A stretch of DNA of 64,000 nucleotides from Prochilodus magdalenae (GCA_024036415.1 JAMWET010005077.1:640001-704000); one strand, 5' to 3'. Positions 33,652 through 46,514 are shown, counted from the stretch's first letter. A program made the numbers and translations. The notes: generated from the letters alone by a model not told the origin.

Positions 33652-35352
33652 TTATATTTTATAGGTTGCACTACAGATTCTGTTTTGTCTGGTCCAACCT
33701 ATTAAATCTCAGATAAAGTAAATACTGTGATGCATATCATGAAAAAATATTGAAGTAACGTGATATGATATTTTTGCCATAACGCCCACGCTACTGTGCA
33801 GATTTAAATGTTCTAAATTACTACAAAAGGTACATTTACATATTGTACTTAATATTACAATTTTAATATAATTATGTAAAGTTGTCTGCATTAAGATATG
33901 ATTTTCCACTTTCAAAAAAATAAGGCATTGTACATATTTTAGATTTTTAGCATAAATGTATTTTATTATAGTGATTTAACATGCAGTATACTGCAAAAAG
34001 CGTTTGTCAGTTTAACCTAAAAAGTTACTTGAAGTAACAAAAGTTTAATTCAAAGTATTTATTTTGGTTAAATTACACTAGTTCAATTACAGATGCTTGT
34101 TACAACATGAAATAAGAGGTTTACAGTGTATTTGTATTTATTTTATTTATTCATTTATTTTACTATACAGATGAACACTGTGACCTAAAATGCAGTACAT
34201 ATGATGTACATAGTGCTCTGTATTTGTAGCCCGTATCCCTGGTTAGACTTTTAGATGAAGCTAAAACAAACAGAACTAGCACATTCAAATAAACACAAGA
34301 CTAGCACATTCAGTTAACCTGTACCTGATTTTATATTATTGAAAACAAAGTGGAAAAGTACATATAGTACATACATTATCAAACATCAAACAAACAGGAT
34401 AAAAGTCTTCAGACTCGTCGTGCCTGGAGAAAATCCACACATTCCAAAACAGCTTCAGATTCTTGCAATTAAAAGATCAAATGAAAGCGTATTTCTGTGT
34501 TTTGAAGATGTGTAGTGTTATCTTGTCAGTAAGACGTGGTCATCAAAAGTCACAGCCTATTAAAACAGTGGGAGGTGTGAGCAGCATGTCCAGGCAAGTG
34601 GGAGGCCGTTTTCCCCTCCTGCTGAGAATGTGGTAGAGGATGTGGCTACTTCACACCCCTATGAGTGAGCGTGTGTGCGTGCGGGAGAAAGAGCATATGG
34701 AACACTGAACTGATGCTCTAGGGAAGGAAAGGGAAGGCAAGGGGATTTGAATTCTGCTGTGGTCACAGAATGCTCTGCAGGCTGACACTTGATGACCAGA
34801 AGTCAGTGGGGGAAAGGAGAATGAGAGTGTGTCTCTGGAGGCCAGCCATGAAGGGCTACAGGGCAGGCCTGCTGATACCGCTGTCTGTGTGTAACCTGCT
34901 TCCGAGCTGCGGCTTTTTAAAGACTGAAATAGTCCGCTGATTGGAACACAGCAGAATCTCCCCCCCGAGGGACTGTCTGTATGGCTGGCACTGTCGCCTA
35001 AAAGACTCGGATTGAACGTTTTTCACTTATACCAAATACAGTTTGATGTAATAATACAGTTACAGGTCATGATGAACAGAACATATAGCTGTAAGCCAAA
35101 ATCTGGCCACTCTTTTTTTTTTTATTTTAGTGAACAGACATAACACAGTAAGCACACTTCAGCACAAGTTGCTGCACAGTTAGGATTACTAATGCCATGA
35201 CTAATCCAAAATTAATGGTATGTTTGATTTTTTTTTTACAATATGTCAAAATCAGAATAAAATTAACACTGTGGTCAAAAATGTGCCGTTTTTAAGGTTG
35301 TGTTTTGATATGCAAACTTATTTTTAACAACCAATCAATAAATCAACAAGAC
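33650..35352. other. intergenic; nothing recognised
   Basis: A/T-rich up to about 34400. 34540-34960 is G/C-richer, without a recognisable gene or repeat. Confidence 0.5.
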
Positions 35353-35395
35353 ATGTCATTTGACCTGGGGCACCTAAACTTTTGCATACAACTGA
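35353..35395. mobile_element. possible Tc1-like terminal fragment
   Basis: TTTGACCTGGGGCACCTAAA followed by CTTTTGCATACAACTG resembles the right terminus of fish Tc1-like elements (GGGTGCCCAAACTTTTGCATA). No transposase or partner end was found nearby. Confidence 0.35.
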
Positions 35396-38300
35396 CGGAC
35401 TGTAAATAACTGGATAGATTTTGTCACTGTAATTCCCAAACCTCATTTCCGAAGTGTTTACTTCATGAGAGAAGGACAGACCCTTCTTTACTTTAATGTG
35501 TTGGTGAACACGGCCTAATAACTGTAAAAATATTTAAGCCAGAGTATACTTTTTTTTGTGCAAGCAACCATCATCTCTTTTACAAATGAAAACTAATGTT
35601 TGTGTCCAGCACCAACAGTTTATTGACATTTCATGTCAAAGTGGCATAGTGCAAACATTACAACTCAGCCCACAAGTGGGTGTCATGTAACAGATGGAGG
35701 AGCTAGTTCTAACTATTACTAAAATGTGGTAAATTATTGCAAAAGCACAGGTAATTAAATACTGTTATTGTTCTAATGCTTATTGTTTGGACCAGACAAG
35801 CATTCCAACTTCAAAGCATGAGAATAACTTCAACATAAAAAACATGACAGAGTGTGTCCAACACTGGCAAATTTAATTTTGAACACAACAGAAGTAAGAG
35901 AGAAGATATCAGCACAATACAACTGAAATATTATATTTATTTATTCATCTATAGGGCATTTTCACTTTTCTCATTGTTTACTTAAGGAAGCTTAGTTACA
36001 GTTAACCTTGCAGTGTGGAGACTGCTTTTGCTCTTGCTGTGAGTTATTTACATTATTACTGCCACATAAAATAATATAGTCGTGAATCCTAAAGACTGTA
36101 TTCATTTATATATATCTCTTTATTTATTTATATAGGTGCTCACACAATTTTGAAATTTAGAAAGGAAAAATGGGCTGTTATCAACCAAAAACAGTCCTCA
36201 AAATGAATCTTGAGCAACATCTGTTTAATTGTTGTTAGAATTCTCATGATTAAGAATGAAAATACGAGAAGGTGACTAAAAGCATGTTCTACTTGAACCT
36301 GTTTAACCACATATAATATCCATATAATATATATGTTCATTCATCATTTTATCACATGTTCCTTATGTGCTGTACTCTCCCAAACCTGTATTCAACAAAG
36401 TGTTAAATAATCCTGAAGCATTTCTTTTGGTTTGTTCTACATGAAACACTAAGGCAGCTGGGATGCCTGCTAATTTTTAATGGGGGAAATAAACACTCGA
36501 GGGAGTGACTGGGTTTACTCTCCGAATATTTCTCACTTTAGCCGTGTTTCATTTTTCACTGAAATCAGACTGATTTTCTGAAATCTCTCGTTCGATGTGT
36601 GTGTAAGGCAAGTCCTTTATTGGTTTCTACTGTAAATTTACAACCATGTTCTTATAACCCCCCCCCCCAAAAAAGGAGGCAGATTAAGGTCTTACAAACG
36701 GATTTACTGCATTGAAAAGTGGATTACTGCTAAGAAATTCTGACCAGGGGAAAGAACATTGCACGATGAGGAATTATTCTGAAATGAGAATTTATGAGGA
36801 TTACTGCGCTTTTATTGTGCTGTGTAAATGCGCTGCTCATTAAAATACTTCTGTCAAAGTTAATAATAAGAGCTTTCCCACTTTATGTTGTTTTGTATTG
36901 TTTAGTTTCCATATTAAATTCCTTTCCCGCCCCGCTCCATTCTTATTGATGCCAAATTAGCTGGCACTGCCTTTGTGGTTGGCACTTCTGCACAGTATTG
37001 ATTTGTTTCATCATCATTCCTCTTCCTATGCATCAAAGGAAAAACGAAAACTTTGCAAAACTGTGACATTTCCAGTGTCATTTGACCATAATGTCCTTGT
37101 CACCTAAGAACAGCACCGCATGGTGTAGTCTGGATGCCGCCCTCCTGTCAATCATTGACAGACTCAACGCAGGCTAGGACAACATAACATAAAAGGCAAA
37201 CAAACTCATGAATAAAATAACCATGAATATATGCGATGGTGTAAAGTGGTCCAGGACAGTTTGGCTGAGATGTGAATATCCCGCGGTACATTTGATTAAA
37301 GGCCCATGACAGACAGTGCATGATGAATGGGACCCAGAGAGAATTAAATCCTGTCAGGAGGACGGGCCGCCACGCTGAGATTAAACCCCAGCAGGACCCG
37401 TCTTCCTGGGAGGGGCCCTGTGCTGGGTGGCAGCTTGTCTGGCCCGCCTGTCAAGTGCAGAGCTGTCACTGGCCACAAGACTGAAGGCAGTGGAGGGCAT
37501 CGAGTCAGAGTCCCCAGGGATCTCCACCAAGGATCCCTCCGAGACGATGGGGGGGGAGCGAAAAGTTCAATAAATTCTCCATCCTGCGGCTGCTACTTCA
37601 CTTAAGTGCTGCACATAAAAGGTGGACAGCATTCAAGAGACAAGATGATTTGTCCCCTGTTTAGAGACGTAGAGGGGGGAATTGGCCTCAGCTTCAAAAA
37701 ACATCTCAGAACATGCGATCCGACTTCCAATGCACCGAGGCATTTTTGCGGGCCAGGCACCGCAGTTGTGTCTCCATAAAGTGCAGAGAAGGCAGTAAAG
37801 CAGATTACATCTGGCCTCTGGGATTGGTGTGAAGGATTCATGTGATTGAAATAACAGCCACATGGGGGGGGTGGAAGGCTTTAAATCAGAAAAATTTGAA
37901 AAGAATGTCATGACTTGTGGGTGGCACTCCTAGGAAACAGTTGCTTATCAGGGATTTAGCATGACTAAAAGGCAAAGATCACAAATTTTAAAAACACAAC
38001 TTTAAGTGCTTTTTATTATCTCAGAGTTGCTTGTGTGACAACATCCACACACTCAACCTAGAAGCTGACAGAACAACCAATCAACTCAAGTAGTACTGTC
38101 CAAGACTACTTTTACACTGCAACAAGGTACGTCTCCAAAAACATCTAAGCACATGCTGACAAAGCAAGCGTTTTCCATGGCTCACTGACTAGGGTTAGGA
38201 TTAGGTTTAAGAGCCCATTTCACGCCAAACTGAATGTTCCTTGCTTGTGACGTGGTATACAAACATTGCTAAAGTTTCAAAATGTTAAGTTCATGCGGTT

Positions 38301-38504
38301 TATTATTGGATGCTAACCTGAAAAAACATCTAATTTTTCCCCCACTGTTTTTGAGATGCCTTCTAAAGCAGCTGTACTGTGTAAGCTTGTGAGAAAAGGC
38401 TTATTGAAAAAGTTATATATCTGGACAGTATATTTTTATTTGCTTTGGAAAACACTAACATTGCTATAAATAAATAATATTAATACAGTAAGTAGTGATT
38501 TTAT
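35396..38504. other. intergenic; candidate conserved noncoding region
   Basis: 36430-37600 is repeat-poor. It includes a palindromic TALE-homeodomain site at 37145-37161 and a C-run at 36659-36668. No exon is recognised; frames at 37420-37911 on both strands overlap and lack support. Confidence 0.35.
37145..37161. promoter_or_regulatory. palindromic PBX/PREP-MEIS-type site
   Basis: CTGTCAATCATTGACAG is a perfect palindrome around a central C. Its minus strand reads TGATTGACAG at 37145-37154, the decamer known to bind PBX-PREP/MEIS dimers. Function is inferred from the motif only. Confidence 0.4.
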
Positions 38505-38728
38505 ATATCGTCACTGTCCAAAGAAAAACATGTATCTCCATTTTTGTTGATTTTTATTTTTATGCCTCATTTGATCACATGAGCTGCTGTTTACACTTTG
38601 TGGAAATGTCATAAAAAAATGGACCAACTGAAATGGCCCAAAACTGCTTGGAAAGATTTCTGGTTCCATTGACTTCCATTCAAATTAAATGAAGATTTCG
38701 GAGATTTTTCTTTGGACAGCGACAATAT
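38505..38728. mobile_element. MITE with 24-bp terminal inverted repeats
   Basis: The left end (38505-38528) and the reverse complement of the right end (38705-38728) agree at 22 of 24 positions, sharing CTGTCCAAAGAAAAA. At 224 bp with no coding capacity, it is a typical miniature inverted-repeat element. The interior (TTGATCACATGAGCTGCTGT, CCATTGACTTCCATTCAAAT) matches a repeat I recall from catfish-like genomes. Confidence 0.8.
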
Positions 38729-41700
38729 GCCATTAATCATTTTCTCTCTCCTCGTGGCTACCCAGTATGACTACCAAGTATTCATTATCTAGTACCTGGG
38801 CTGGCTAATCAGTGCCCCATTATGTCAAATATAAAAGTGTGCTGGTGATGGAATTTAATAAATCTATGTGATGACTGAAGGCGTCCAGGACACATCTGCA
38901 AGCAAACTTTGAGCTTTAAACTAGCTCATAAGACATCACAAGACAACAACTGCATTTTGTAAAAAGGAAATTCTTGGTATGTTTAAAACTGTATTCATGT
39001 TTCAGTATTTTATATTTACATATCTAATGGTAGCTGCCTAAGACACAGTATGCCTATTCAGCCTGCAGCAGTTTAGCAAAGCAAGTTATGAGGACGGTTT
39101 GTTGTATGAGGCATGATACAGAAACGGAAATCAAGAGAGAATTCATTTAAATAGATCAGGCCTAAGTGCGGCATTGTATAAACAGCCTGTTTAATTCAAA
39201 TGGATAGAGTTTGGAAATTGGTCATTTAAAAGTGATGACTGTGCTGGCTACATAAACCTGCAGATATCTCCAATAACCCAACAAGACCATAACCTTTTAC
39301 AGCTAGGGTTGAATTGGATATAATCTATTGCAATTAAAGCTGTTAAATACAAACAGGGCATCGACAAAACATATACAGTGGACCCTTAAAATAACGCTAC
39401 CGTAGGTTTTTCTTGATCATTGCAAATTTTATATGACGTGTGACATTCCACTAAAGCACCCCCCATAACCTTTTGACAAAAATCACCACTTTGCTAAGAC
39501 TACATGTTTACGATAAAGGCCAGTTTAAATATGTGTGAGCCTTCCATTTCATTTCTGAGTGTTACTGATTAGTGCATTTAATGGGAGGATGAGCTTTACA
39601 TTCTCCTTGAAGTGATGATTAAATGATAGTACTTCCTATACAGCCAGTCCACAGCTAGCATTTACTTTGTCCTTGACAGAGAGCTGAACATACAGGTTAA
39701 CAAGCCTCACTGTTGCTGATGGAGAACAAAAGCCTCATTTTTGGCCAGGGTCCAAGGCAGTGTGCTTTCTTGCCCACATGCATAGTAAGCAAAGTGAGGT
39801 TGCTGGGCAGATGCAGGTGTTCAGCTTACATTCTCCTTGACTCGTCGTACTTTAACAAGCGGAGGTCATGCCATTCCGGAAATGGTTTGGAGGACTGTCT
39901 GAAAAATCACAGGAATATAAAAACAATATATTCGCCCCGCTATTTGAATGTCAAGTCTAGATTAATTGCTGTTGTTCCAATCAGCTGTGCAGGACCTTCT
40001 AACTAAACTTAGAGAAGTCAGCAGGAAAGTATGACACCAACCTTTAGAGGGCATCATTCCTCACTGTGCTTCCTCTACGACTGTATTTATAGGCTATATC
40101 CAAACTAACAGAAGCTTTTAGCAGTGTCCTCACTAAGAGCTGACAAACTAGCAACTCAGTTTTATACATGTCTTTTTGAGTACTTATATAGTACTTATAT
40201 ATGTATCATGACTTGAATGCAGAAGGAGAAGCATAGACTCTGAATTAAATATGGTTGTGTAGTGTGTTTTAGCCAGTTTTGGATGACAAGCCATTACATC
40301 AGACATTTTTCTTCCACCTACAGTCTGTTTTTTTAAACTGCAGACACCCTGAATGTGGATCGAATGGCAGCCGTGACCAGTTTTATAATAATGTAGCCTC
40401 TACATAACACAGCCTGTTATTAGGGCTTCACACACTATCACTCAGATTAAGACCAGGCACATTTCCTCTTTTGGTTTCACAACCCTGACACTCATGTTTC
40501 TCCCTTTTTCTCACATCCCTTTCTATAGGTATTTCAAGAACGCCCATAATTCTGCATTACGTCAGCAACTTTGCTTTCTGTGAAACCATCTGGACATCTC
40601 GGGAAGAGCCGCATTTTTTCACGGTGGCCTTTTGGTAGGACTGTATAGAGTTATTTACAGCGTAACTGAAGTTATAAAATGACAAGCGCTTGGCTTTCTG
40701 CACTGCAGCTGTTAACTTTCTATGGTGCATTTGTGTTGGGAGTTCAGGGGTTTCAGGAAAGTGAGCAGTGACAGAATGTGTATTGTTTCAGGAAACCCAA
40801 ATGTCACGCAGTAACTCATTTCCCCCTATGATTATGGGGTATTTTCTCTACCAGACATTTGTAAAGCTGTTTAAGCCTGCAAAAACAACTCCGTACCCTG
40901 ACTTCTCCCAAGGCACCCATACCCCCTCATATCCATGATGCACTCTCCTGCCAAATGGAACTATTCTGAAATGTTCAAGCATTTGCCGTGTTTCAGAGTT
41001 ATCGCAGCCGTGATTTAAAGGATCTTCGTGGGCATTTTTTCATGCCCAGATAATACGTGTCAGCTGTTCCAGTGTGCACAAAACAGTTTCCATGACTGTC
41101 ACTGTCCAGTCCACAACATGCACTGCCAAAGTCAAACAGACAGAACAGGCACTATTACGACTTAAATAATAACCACCTCCTGAAAGGAATACTCTTGTCT
41201 CTATAGGGCTACATATGTTTAATAGTTCTAAGCCCTGCTCCAGAAACCACCACCCCCCCCACACACACACTCATGAAAAAGACTTCAGAAAACCCTAATT
41301 TCTAGGGGGAACTAAAACCAGAGCATTTTTTCAGACCACAGCTACATGATATCCAAAGTTATAGGCCTGCAATTTTGCAGCAGCACGTTATATAATGCTG
41401 ACCAGCCTGTGCATTTTATAAAATCTGCTTATCAAGTAGTCTTTTAACCACTAAAGCCACATAGGGATGTTGAACTTGGCTCAGATCTGAGTTAGACTGT
41501 GAGGGCATGATCAAGTCCAGATCAAATAAGGATCGTAGGGATTCAGAGATGACCATCTGTGACTGAAGGGAAAATTGCCTAATTTCCAGCAAAAATCTGC
41601 TTGATTCTTACCGACCAGCTGCCACTCGGAATCCTCAGTACTCAGCACCCGTGGGTAAGGTATCGTGTTTTCTATTTTTTGATTTTGTCCACTAATATAT

Positions 41701-43229
41701 TTAGGGAGAACATGCATGAATGCGCATTAGCGCTGAATCACTTAACACCCCAGTTTCGAGCTGTCTGATCATTTTAAAAGCACATAAAAACATAAACTGG
41801 CATATTGTCACAGGAACTCAGAAAAACATTAGCACAGTAATCCTAAGACTGGTGCATATATTAAAATGTGTGACAACTGGGCAAATATGAAGACCCGCAT
41901 ATATGAGTATTTTAACTTGACTGTAATATTTAGACACCAGAAACTCCTTTTTAACATGTATCTGATTTGATCTAAGGTTCAGTACTTGTGTCATGTGGAA
42001 TCATTTTCAGTTTTAGTGCAGCACCAACGTGTTTCCTTAGGACTGTGAGCACCGTCCCTGGAGCAGGGGCAGTATCGCCTTAGCTTTCTCCTAAAGAGCT
42101 ATGATACCCGTTTAAAAACGTGTTGAAGTATCTGGAATTTTGGTTTGGGTTTAGTGTACATGCAGGTCTAAAACGACAACAGGAACGACTCTTTTTGAAG
42201 CATTTAGCGGCGGACACATTTAACTGTGAGCCTGTCTCTAAGCTCTGTAGCGGGTTAGCTTAGTAGTTTTGTAATTCAGGCTAATTCACGCATTTTACGT
42301 TTTCCTGAAACGCAGCCTTTTCAACACACCGAATTAAAATTACCCAGACTAAATTAAATTATCCAGACGCTTACTTGTTAATTCTATACGACATTTAGGC
42401 GCAATTCGGAGCAGCACTTTAATTTAACAGATGAATCGATCAGACAGCAAAACAGATTCACTCCGAGGTCTGGAAGCTTCTCCATCTAATGCAGCTACCC
42501 AGGATTTTTGGTATTGAGGTGTACGGCTGTAAATAAGATTTAATGATCACCGATTATTACCACCTTGCGTATTAGCAGGATAGCTTGTTACACATTTAAT
42601 CCCTTTCTTTACCTCAGGTTGAATATAATTCTATTTAAAATATGAACTGCTTCTCATGCCACTGACCTCATTACCCTGAAACTAAGACCACACGTTTTAG
42701 TACAGCTGAAGTATTGGTCAGGGATTTTCAGCTGTACGGGGATTTTAAGATTTCACTCATCCTGGCCTCACATATCTGACTGCGGCTGAGGGAACAAAAC
42801 ATGGTCGGGGCCTGTTTACCCACATACGGCTCGTTAAAGTCTTAAAGGACTCTTCTCGCTCGTGTTTCGGCTTAAAACGCCCTTTTTGCGATAATGAATC
42901 GCACGTATGTAAATATACAGTTCTTTGCGTGAACTAGCCTACATAACAATGGAAACAGACAACAAAGGCTGGAATATGTTGGTAACGTTTATTTGCATGA
43001 AACGCGCTGATCACCCACCTGAACAACCGCAGTGATTGTCACCGTGAACAAAAGCTGAAAGAGCGAGCATTAGAGGTCCAAAGGCAAACGTCCCTGCTCG
43101 GCTCCAGCAGGAGAAACAAAGGCGCCAGTCTAACGGAGTGTTAGACAACAGCACAACAAAGACATCACCGTGTTATGGTTAAAACAGAAAGAAAGAAAAA
43201 AGAGAAAAAAATGAAGTTTAGAGAAAGTT
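38729..43229. other. intergenic; no gene recognised
   Basis: Mixed sequence with rising CpG content after about 42180. No exon, RNA gene or named repeat is identified. The frames at 39713-40006, 41040-41270 and 41511-41717 lack support. Confidence 0.45.
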
Positions 43230-43615
43230 ATTGCTGATGTGGTTCCTTTGGTCATTACAAGCTCGCCCAGACAGCCGTGAGCCTCGCACGATCGCCCGAT
43301 AGCGCTTTGTTTCCAGCCGTCCGCGCGGCTCATTGTTCCAGCGGTCCTCACGGAGGGGAGAAAACGAGAGGGATCCGGATCCGCAGCCGGTGACTTTTCT
43401 TCATTTTATGACTTGAAAGTCACTGAGTGAGCGCTAAAGGTGGCGGTGGAAGTGTGCAGGCAGCTCCTCGGGAGGTGAAGAAAAAAAAAAAAAAAAAAAT
43501 CAGCTTCAGCCCTCGCCTCCGCACAGTCCTGCTTTCTCCCCTGCGCTGCTTTGGAGAGGATGCCTTGAAACCGCCTCGTCGGGGCGCGACAAGGGGTAGT
43601 TTGAAACCGCACCAC
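43230..43615 (+). promoter_or_regulatory. CpG-rich island upstream of tnrc18
   Basis: Dense CpG (CCGTCCGCGCGGCTC near 43317, GGATCCGGATCCGCAGCCGG at 43372, CGTCGGGGCGCGAC near 43577), broken by a run of about 20 A at 43480-43499. TTGAAACCGC occurs twice, at 43565 and 43601. It is a plausible promoter or alternative first exon for tnrc18 about 2.7 kb upstream of the start exon, but no transcript evidence is available. Confidence 0.45.
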
Positions 43616-46177
43616 TTTCTTTTCCCTCTCCCTCTCTCTCGCTCACTCCCTTCTTTTTTAAATCAACATTTTATTCCAGTCCTGACAGCACGTACATCTA
43701 ATCCGATTCCAAAACAGACTGTTTACCGTGATTGTTAATTCACACTAACAATTCTGGGTATTATGCAGGACCCTAGGAGCATGCAGCTCCCTAAATACAC
43801 TACTACCATTCATACTCAGCTCAGGGGAAAAAAAAGACAATTTCTTCTGAACATTTTAAAGCTAAAACTGAAAGAAAGGTGCGATAAGTCTCTGAAGTAT
43901 CTTTAACTTAATTACATAATTGTTTATACACCGCATCTTATTTCTAACAAACTAATAAGGCTGTGGAAAGAGAACACACTACAGGAATGAACAATACAAA
44001 AAAGTTAATCAGCTGATTACGTAACCAACAGATAATGTAAATCAGTCAGGCACATGAGTCATTCACTCACCCTTGTGTTCCTTTAATAAGTCTTAAAAAA
44101 AACACAGGCGTTGACTTGCGGTGTTTAACCAAACATAAACCAAACACAGACTCAGTGATGTAGCTCACCGCAGGCAAATTCCACTCAAACGCCGTAAGTT
44201 TATAAAAACGCGCCGCGGAATAAACGAAGACTGTCTCGCAATCTGGCTCCATTGTACAATCACGACTGTATCCGTCTATTTCAATCAGCAGAACTTGAGC
44301 GGCCTTGAAACTGCCCTCCACAAATTCTCTGCTTGTTTTGATCATTCAAGTCTTGAAGGAAGGGGAGGGGGGGCGGCTTGAAACAGCTCGGCCTCCTTGG
44401 TCCATAATTGGTTTTATAGAGCTGGCGAAGAGCCAAAGTGTTTACATCGAGATGATGGACAGCCCGAGAGACCTATCAGGCGCCTCGCTGTGGGTTTTGT
44501 CATGTTGGGTTCAGGGGAGGCGGAGCGTGTTAAACAATGCTTGTTTCATTGCAGAAGAGTTTACTGAGAGCTACAGTGGTCTGTGCGCAAGGCCTTCCCT
44601 TGTCTAAGCAACCCCTCTGCCCTACTACGGATGGTCTGTAAATGGAGTGTAGGAAATATTCCGCCCTGCGTCCGGATTCGGGGAAGAAACGGGATTCTGT
44701 AAACTGAATCGCCATTACAAGTAAGACGTCGTCGGCGCTAGTAGAGCGTAGTTTGGTTGTTTTCTTTATGGAGCGGAGAAGAAACAGAGACATTTGGCAA
44801 AGAATGTAGTCTTCTGCTGCTGAGCGCTGAAAAGGCGGGGAACTGTCTGATTTATAGCGGTTATGTTGAAGAGTGTTGTTGTAGGTCCGCAGACTGCAGC
44901 ACAAACATAAAATGGCTCGGAATGTTTTAATGTTTCCGCGAAAAAAGTTTCGTTGCTGAAAATGGAAGCACGTAGGCTGAAAGTTTGAAACGTGGCCGTC
45001 GAGTGGGCTGCTGTTTGCCGTGAAGCGTGGTTAAAAACACTCTCCAAGTTTTAGTGGGCTGGTGAATGTGCAGCCTAGGCCGAGCTGTTCGGTCCTGCTC
45101 TAGACTAAACTTTAAACTGTACTAATTCGAGTTACTCTAGACGTTGAAACTGTCGGAAGGGCAGTTCCCTGGCTTACTAAACCAGCCCGCTGGATTTTGT
45201 AAGAGCTCCGATTCGACTCTCAAAGTAGCAGAAACGATGAAAGGGCATGAAAACAAGTCGGAATAGCTCCAGTGTGCTCGGTAGAAGTGGGCTGTAGTGG
45301 CTTATGGCGCTGTCTTACAACACTCGGGCTGCCTAAGCTCCTGGGACAAACTGCTAAGTACCAGATACAACAGTGATCGCATCTGAGAATAAAAACACAG
45401 CAGCAGTTCCCAACCTAGACAAGACTTTAGTGACCCGAGCTCCCTCCAGCACTCCCTTTCTTTTAAGACTCGCTGTTTTAGTCGAAATTCAAAGTGCACT
45501 CGCGTGTTGTTTTGCGAGGGGTACATCTCACAACGCTCGCATCCACCCCTTTCGCTAAAGCGTGGTCAGAAATCTATTAAAATGCGTCGATCGTAAAAAT
45601 AACCATGTGGCTCGAAGCAAAACACAGCCGCAGTAGATCATGAGTCTCCGCGCATTTCCAACGCCATAAGTCCCTCTTGTTGCTCTTATTGAATGTGTAC
45701 GGACACGATGATTTGATTTTCGCCTCGTAGTCGCAATATAGTAAGCTGAAAATGAAGCAGTTGCTATTTTTTTTGCAGTCTGAATGAGCTCGGGTCACTT
45801 TGCTGGAGAGCCGTTCTGAAATGCCCACCTAAGAGCGAGCGAGCGCTGGGCTTTCCCTTCACCGCTGCTGCGGCCAGAGAGGCGCAGTGCTGAGCGATAC
45901 GTGTACGAGCGATCAGGGCAGGAGACGTTCAACCACAAAGTTTAGACTTCAGACGGCGCTTTCGCTTCTCTCATTTCATCGTAGGGGACCTTTTTCATGC
46001 ACCACCGAGCGAAGTTGGAAGGATTACTTTTCTCCTCCCGTGTATCTGGTACAAACTGCGTCATTACGCCCTTGTTGGAAGAGCACGAGCCGTTTATGTC
46101 TACATTTTTGTTCATTTTCATTTAATAAGTTGTCATTCGTGTTTACCTTAGCCCTGGTTTTCTTCTTGTTTTCGTAG
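43616..46177 (+). promoter_or_regulatory. tnrc18 upstream region, CpG-rich
   Basis: CpG remains frequent at 44160-44760 and 45440-46080 (for example GAGCGAGCGAGCGCTGGGC at 45833). The region probably holds the tnrc18 transcription start and an untranslated first exon. A donor-like ACAAGTAAGA lies at about 44716-44725. It ends in a strong acceptor, TTCTTGTTTTCGTAG, closing at 46177. No coding frame here has family support. Confidence 0.45.
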
Positions 46178-46514
46178 GTCGGCACAATGCCGGATAAGGA
46201 CTCTGATTTGCCTAGAAATCTAGGGACATTATAGCCTACACAGGCTCCTTCGGAATAGCCAAGCAAGCAGTCTGCGTTTTTTCATCAAGTTTGGCCTTTG
46301 TGGATGATGGATGGCCGAGATTTCGGCCCCCCCAGGTCTGTTCACGTTCCTCCGCCGCTGCTCTCCGGACTGGCGATGGAGTCTCACCGGCTCGGCGCCG
46401 CAGCTGCGCCCGGGAGAGTGCCACCGTCCCCCGGCCACTTGGGCGCGGGCCACCCGGCGCCTCTGCACTCCGGAAAATTCCTCTCACCGGCCATTAACAT
46501 ACAGTCTCATCACA
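46178..46514 (+). CDS. tnrc18: tnrc18 first coding exon (5' UTR 46178-46306; CDS 46307-46514)
   Basis: TNRC18 is a very large nuclear, BAH-domain chromatin protein; only its extreme N-terminus lies here. From ATG 46307 the frame reads MDGRDFGPPRSVHVPPPLLS, then GLAMESHRLGAAAA, a Pro/Gly/His-rich stretch and INIQSHHS. The MDGRDF start and PPLLSGLAM block match the TNRC18 N-terminus as I recall it. The paralogue BAHCC1 shares MDGRDF but diverges after it. An in-frame ATG at 46304 has a weaker context; 46307 has A at -3 and G at +4. The donor GTAAGT is at 46515, leaving phase 1. A strong acceptor at 46177 suggests the exon begins at 46178 and that an untranslated exon lies upstream. Confidence 0.88.
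46187..46234 (+). CDS. upstream ORF in tnrc18 leader, 15 codons
   Basis: ATG at 46187 (A at -3) begins MPDKDSDLPRNLGTL and stops at TAG 46232-46234, about 70 bases before the tnrc18 start. If the leader exon begins at 46178 this uORF is in the mRNA and could reduce or regulate translation. A role is inferred. Confidence 0.35.
   Translation: MPDKDSDLPRNLGTL

Noticed and set aside
38180..38215. GGGTTAGGATTAGG text resembling telomeric repeat
   Set aside because: Only two or three imperfect units; not an interstitial telomeric array.
42060..42085. GGGGCAGTATCGCC, similar to the start of U4 snRNA
   Set aside because: Only about 10 bases agree (GGCAGTATCG). The following sequence does not match U4 stem or Sm-site regions, and no snRNA promoter element is seen.
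43480..43499. Run of about 20 A as a possible retrocopy poly(A) tail
   Set aside because: It lies inside a CpG island with no preceding processed-gene sequence and no target-site duplication visible.
46229..46487. Two minus-strand frames of 79 and 83 codons opposite the tnrc18 start exon
   Set aside because: Antisense shadows of a Pro/Arg-rich GC-rich exon; no independent evidence.
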